Shown: in pieces, positions 5,667 to 5,805 of the stretch
Position numbering within the stretch: the stretch's first letter is position 1
Layout: every line of letters begins with the position of its first letter
Source: Chloroflexota bacterium
GTDB taxonomy: Bacteria > Chloroflexota > Dehalococcoidia > GIF9 > UBA5629
Length of the DNA: 5,805 nt
Assembly (NCBI GenBank): GCA_016875975.1
Contig: VGOF01000099.1
Location: 1-5,805 of the forward strand
Reading direction: 5' to 3'
Made by a program: the position numbers and the translations under genes
The notes under the pieces: model-generated
Told to the model about the DNA's origin: nothing
Databases searched by the model: none
The model's input: the letters and a program-made list of their open reading frames with translations, nothing else

Positions 5667-5805
5667 CCCTGGAAGCATACTCAACCGACTACCTGCGGCA
5701 AGAAATAGGCATAATTGCCTACCACGAAAGTTACATTACAAGCATTAACTACCATGTAGATAACCTGCAAATAGGTATGACGGCGGAAGTTAGCCTCATA
5801 GGCTC
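5667..5805. other. Unresolved window edge; open frames on both strands, no assignable gene
   Basis: No gene can be called here with confidence. On the + strand a frame is open from 5630 (just after TAG at 5627-5629) to the window end, about 58 codons, with a plausible residue mix (for example EIGIIAYHESYITSINYHVD) and GC higher at codon position 3 than at 1 or 2. Its only starts are TTG at 5648 and ATG at 5777, neither with a ribosome binding site, and its first part overlaps the leftward promoter. On the - strand one frame is open from the edge to a stop at 5681-5683, and another to a stop at 5749-5751. Either could be the tail of a leftward gene. The region may also simply be regulatory DNA. 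Confidence 0.3.
5706..5721. repeat. Perfect inverted repeat upstream of the two-component promoter
   Basis: TAGGCA-TAAT-TGCCTA is a perfect 6-4-6 inverted repeat centred about 82 bases upstream of the predicted transcription start of the response regulator. Two readings are possible. It may be an operator, perhaps for the NarL-type regulator itself, whose family binds short inverted half-sites. Or it may be a weak terminator for a leftward gene outside the window, since on the - strand the hairpin is followed by TTTCTT. Partial half-sites recur nearby: TAGGTAT at 5772-5778, and AGCCT-CAT-AGGCT at 5792-5804. Confidence 0.4.

Noticed and set aside
5610..5684. N-terminal extension of the response regulator to the ATG at 5684
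   Set aside because: NarL-type regulators begin just before the first receiver strand, as at the ATG at 5609, which has a good ribosome binding site. The extension overlaps the predicted promoter.
1..5805. CRISPR array, tRNA, rRNA, transposase or toxin-antitoxin pair
   Set aside because: No regularly spaced long direct repeats, no RNA gene signatures, no transposase motifs and no inverted-repeat-flanked element were seen on either strand.

Overview
The window is ordinary bacterial chromosome: seven protein genes packed tightly on both strands, with no RNA gene, CRISPR array, insertion sequence or phage gene visible. Base composition is a little above 50% GC, with no block standing out. The gene set fits an uncultured Chloroflexota bacterium, perhaps Dehalococcoidia: a TspO protein, a DRG/Obg-like GTPase with a TGS domain, a lipoprotein-type hydrolase, and a NarL-type two-component pair whose kinase has a PAS domain. 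That placement is inferred from gene content and protein style, not from a marker gene, and is only moderately secure.

Left block (1-2329). A 65-residue zinc-ribbon protein on the + strand ends 18 bp from the end of tspO, which is on the - strand. Reading leftward from about 2340, three - strand genes form a probable operon: an unrecognised 199-residue protein, an alpha/beta hydrolase of epoxide-hydrolase type with a lipoprotein signal (joined to the first gene by an ATGA overlap), and tspO after a 57-bp gap. That gap holds a sequence matching the classical Fur box at 16 of 19 positions, just ahead of the tspO ribosome binding site. This is the strongest regulatory signal in the window and suggests that tspO has its own iron-responsive control.

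Middle (2330-3455). A 72-bp divergent intergenic region carries back-to-back promoter-like sequences. The leftward one would give an almost leaderless mRNA for the 199-residue protein. The rightward one, with an extended -10, serves a 325-residue GTPase with a C-terminal TGS domain. The GTPase and the sensor kinase converge on a 76-bp gap that holds a small hairpin.

Right block (3456-5805). A two-component system is read leftward, response regulator first (LuxR/NarL output domain), then a membrane PAS histidine kinase with a HisKA_3 core. A good sigma-70-type promoter (TTGATG, 17 bp, TATGAT) and a clear Shine-Dalgarno place the regulator start at 5609. Upstream lie a perfect 6-4-6 inverted repeat and an unresolved stretch running off the window edge. 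Open frames exist there on both strands, but none can be called a gene from this window alone.

I found no clearly new multi-gene system. The points most worth following up are the Fur-like site before tspO, the unknown protein translationally coupled to an apparently exported epoxide-hydrolase-like lipoprotein, and the altered G3 motif of the GTPase.
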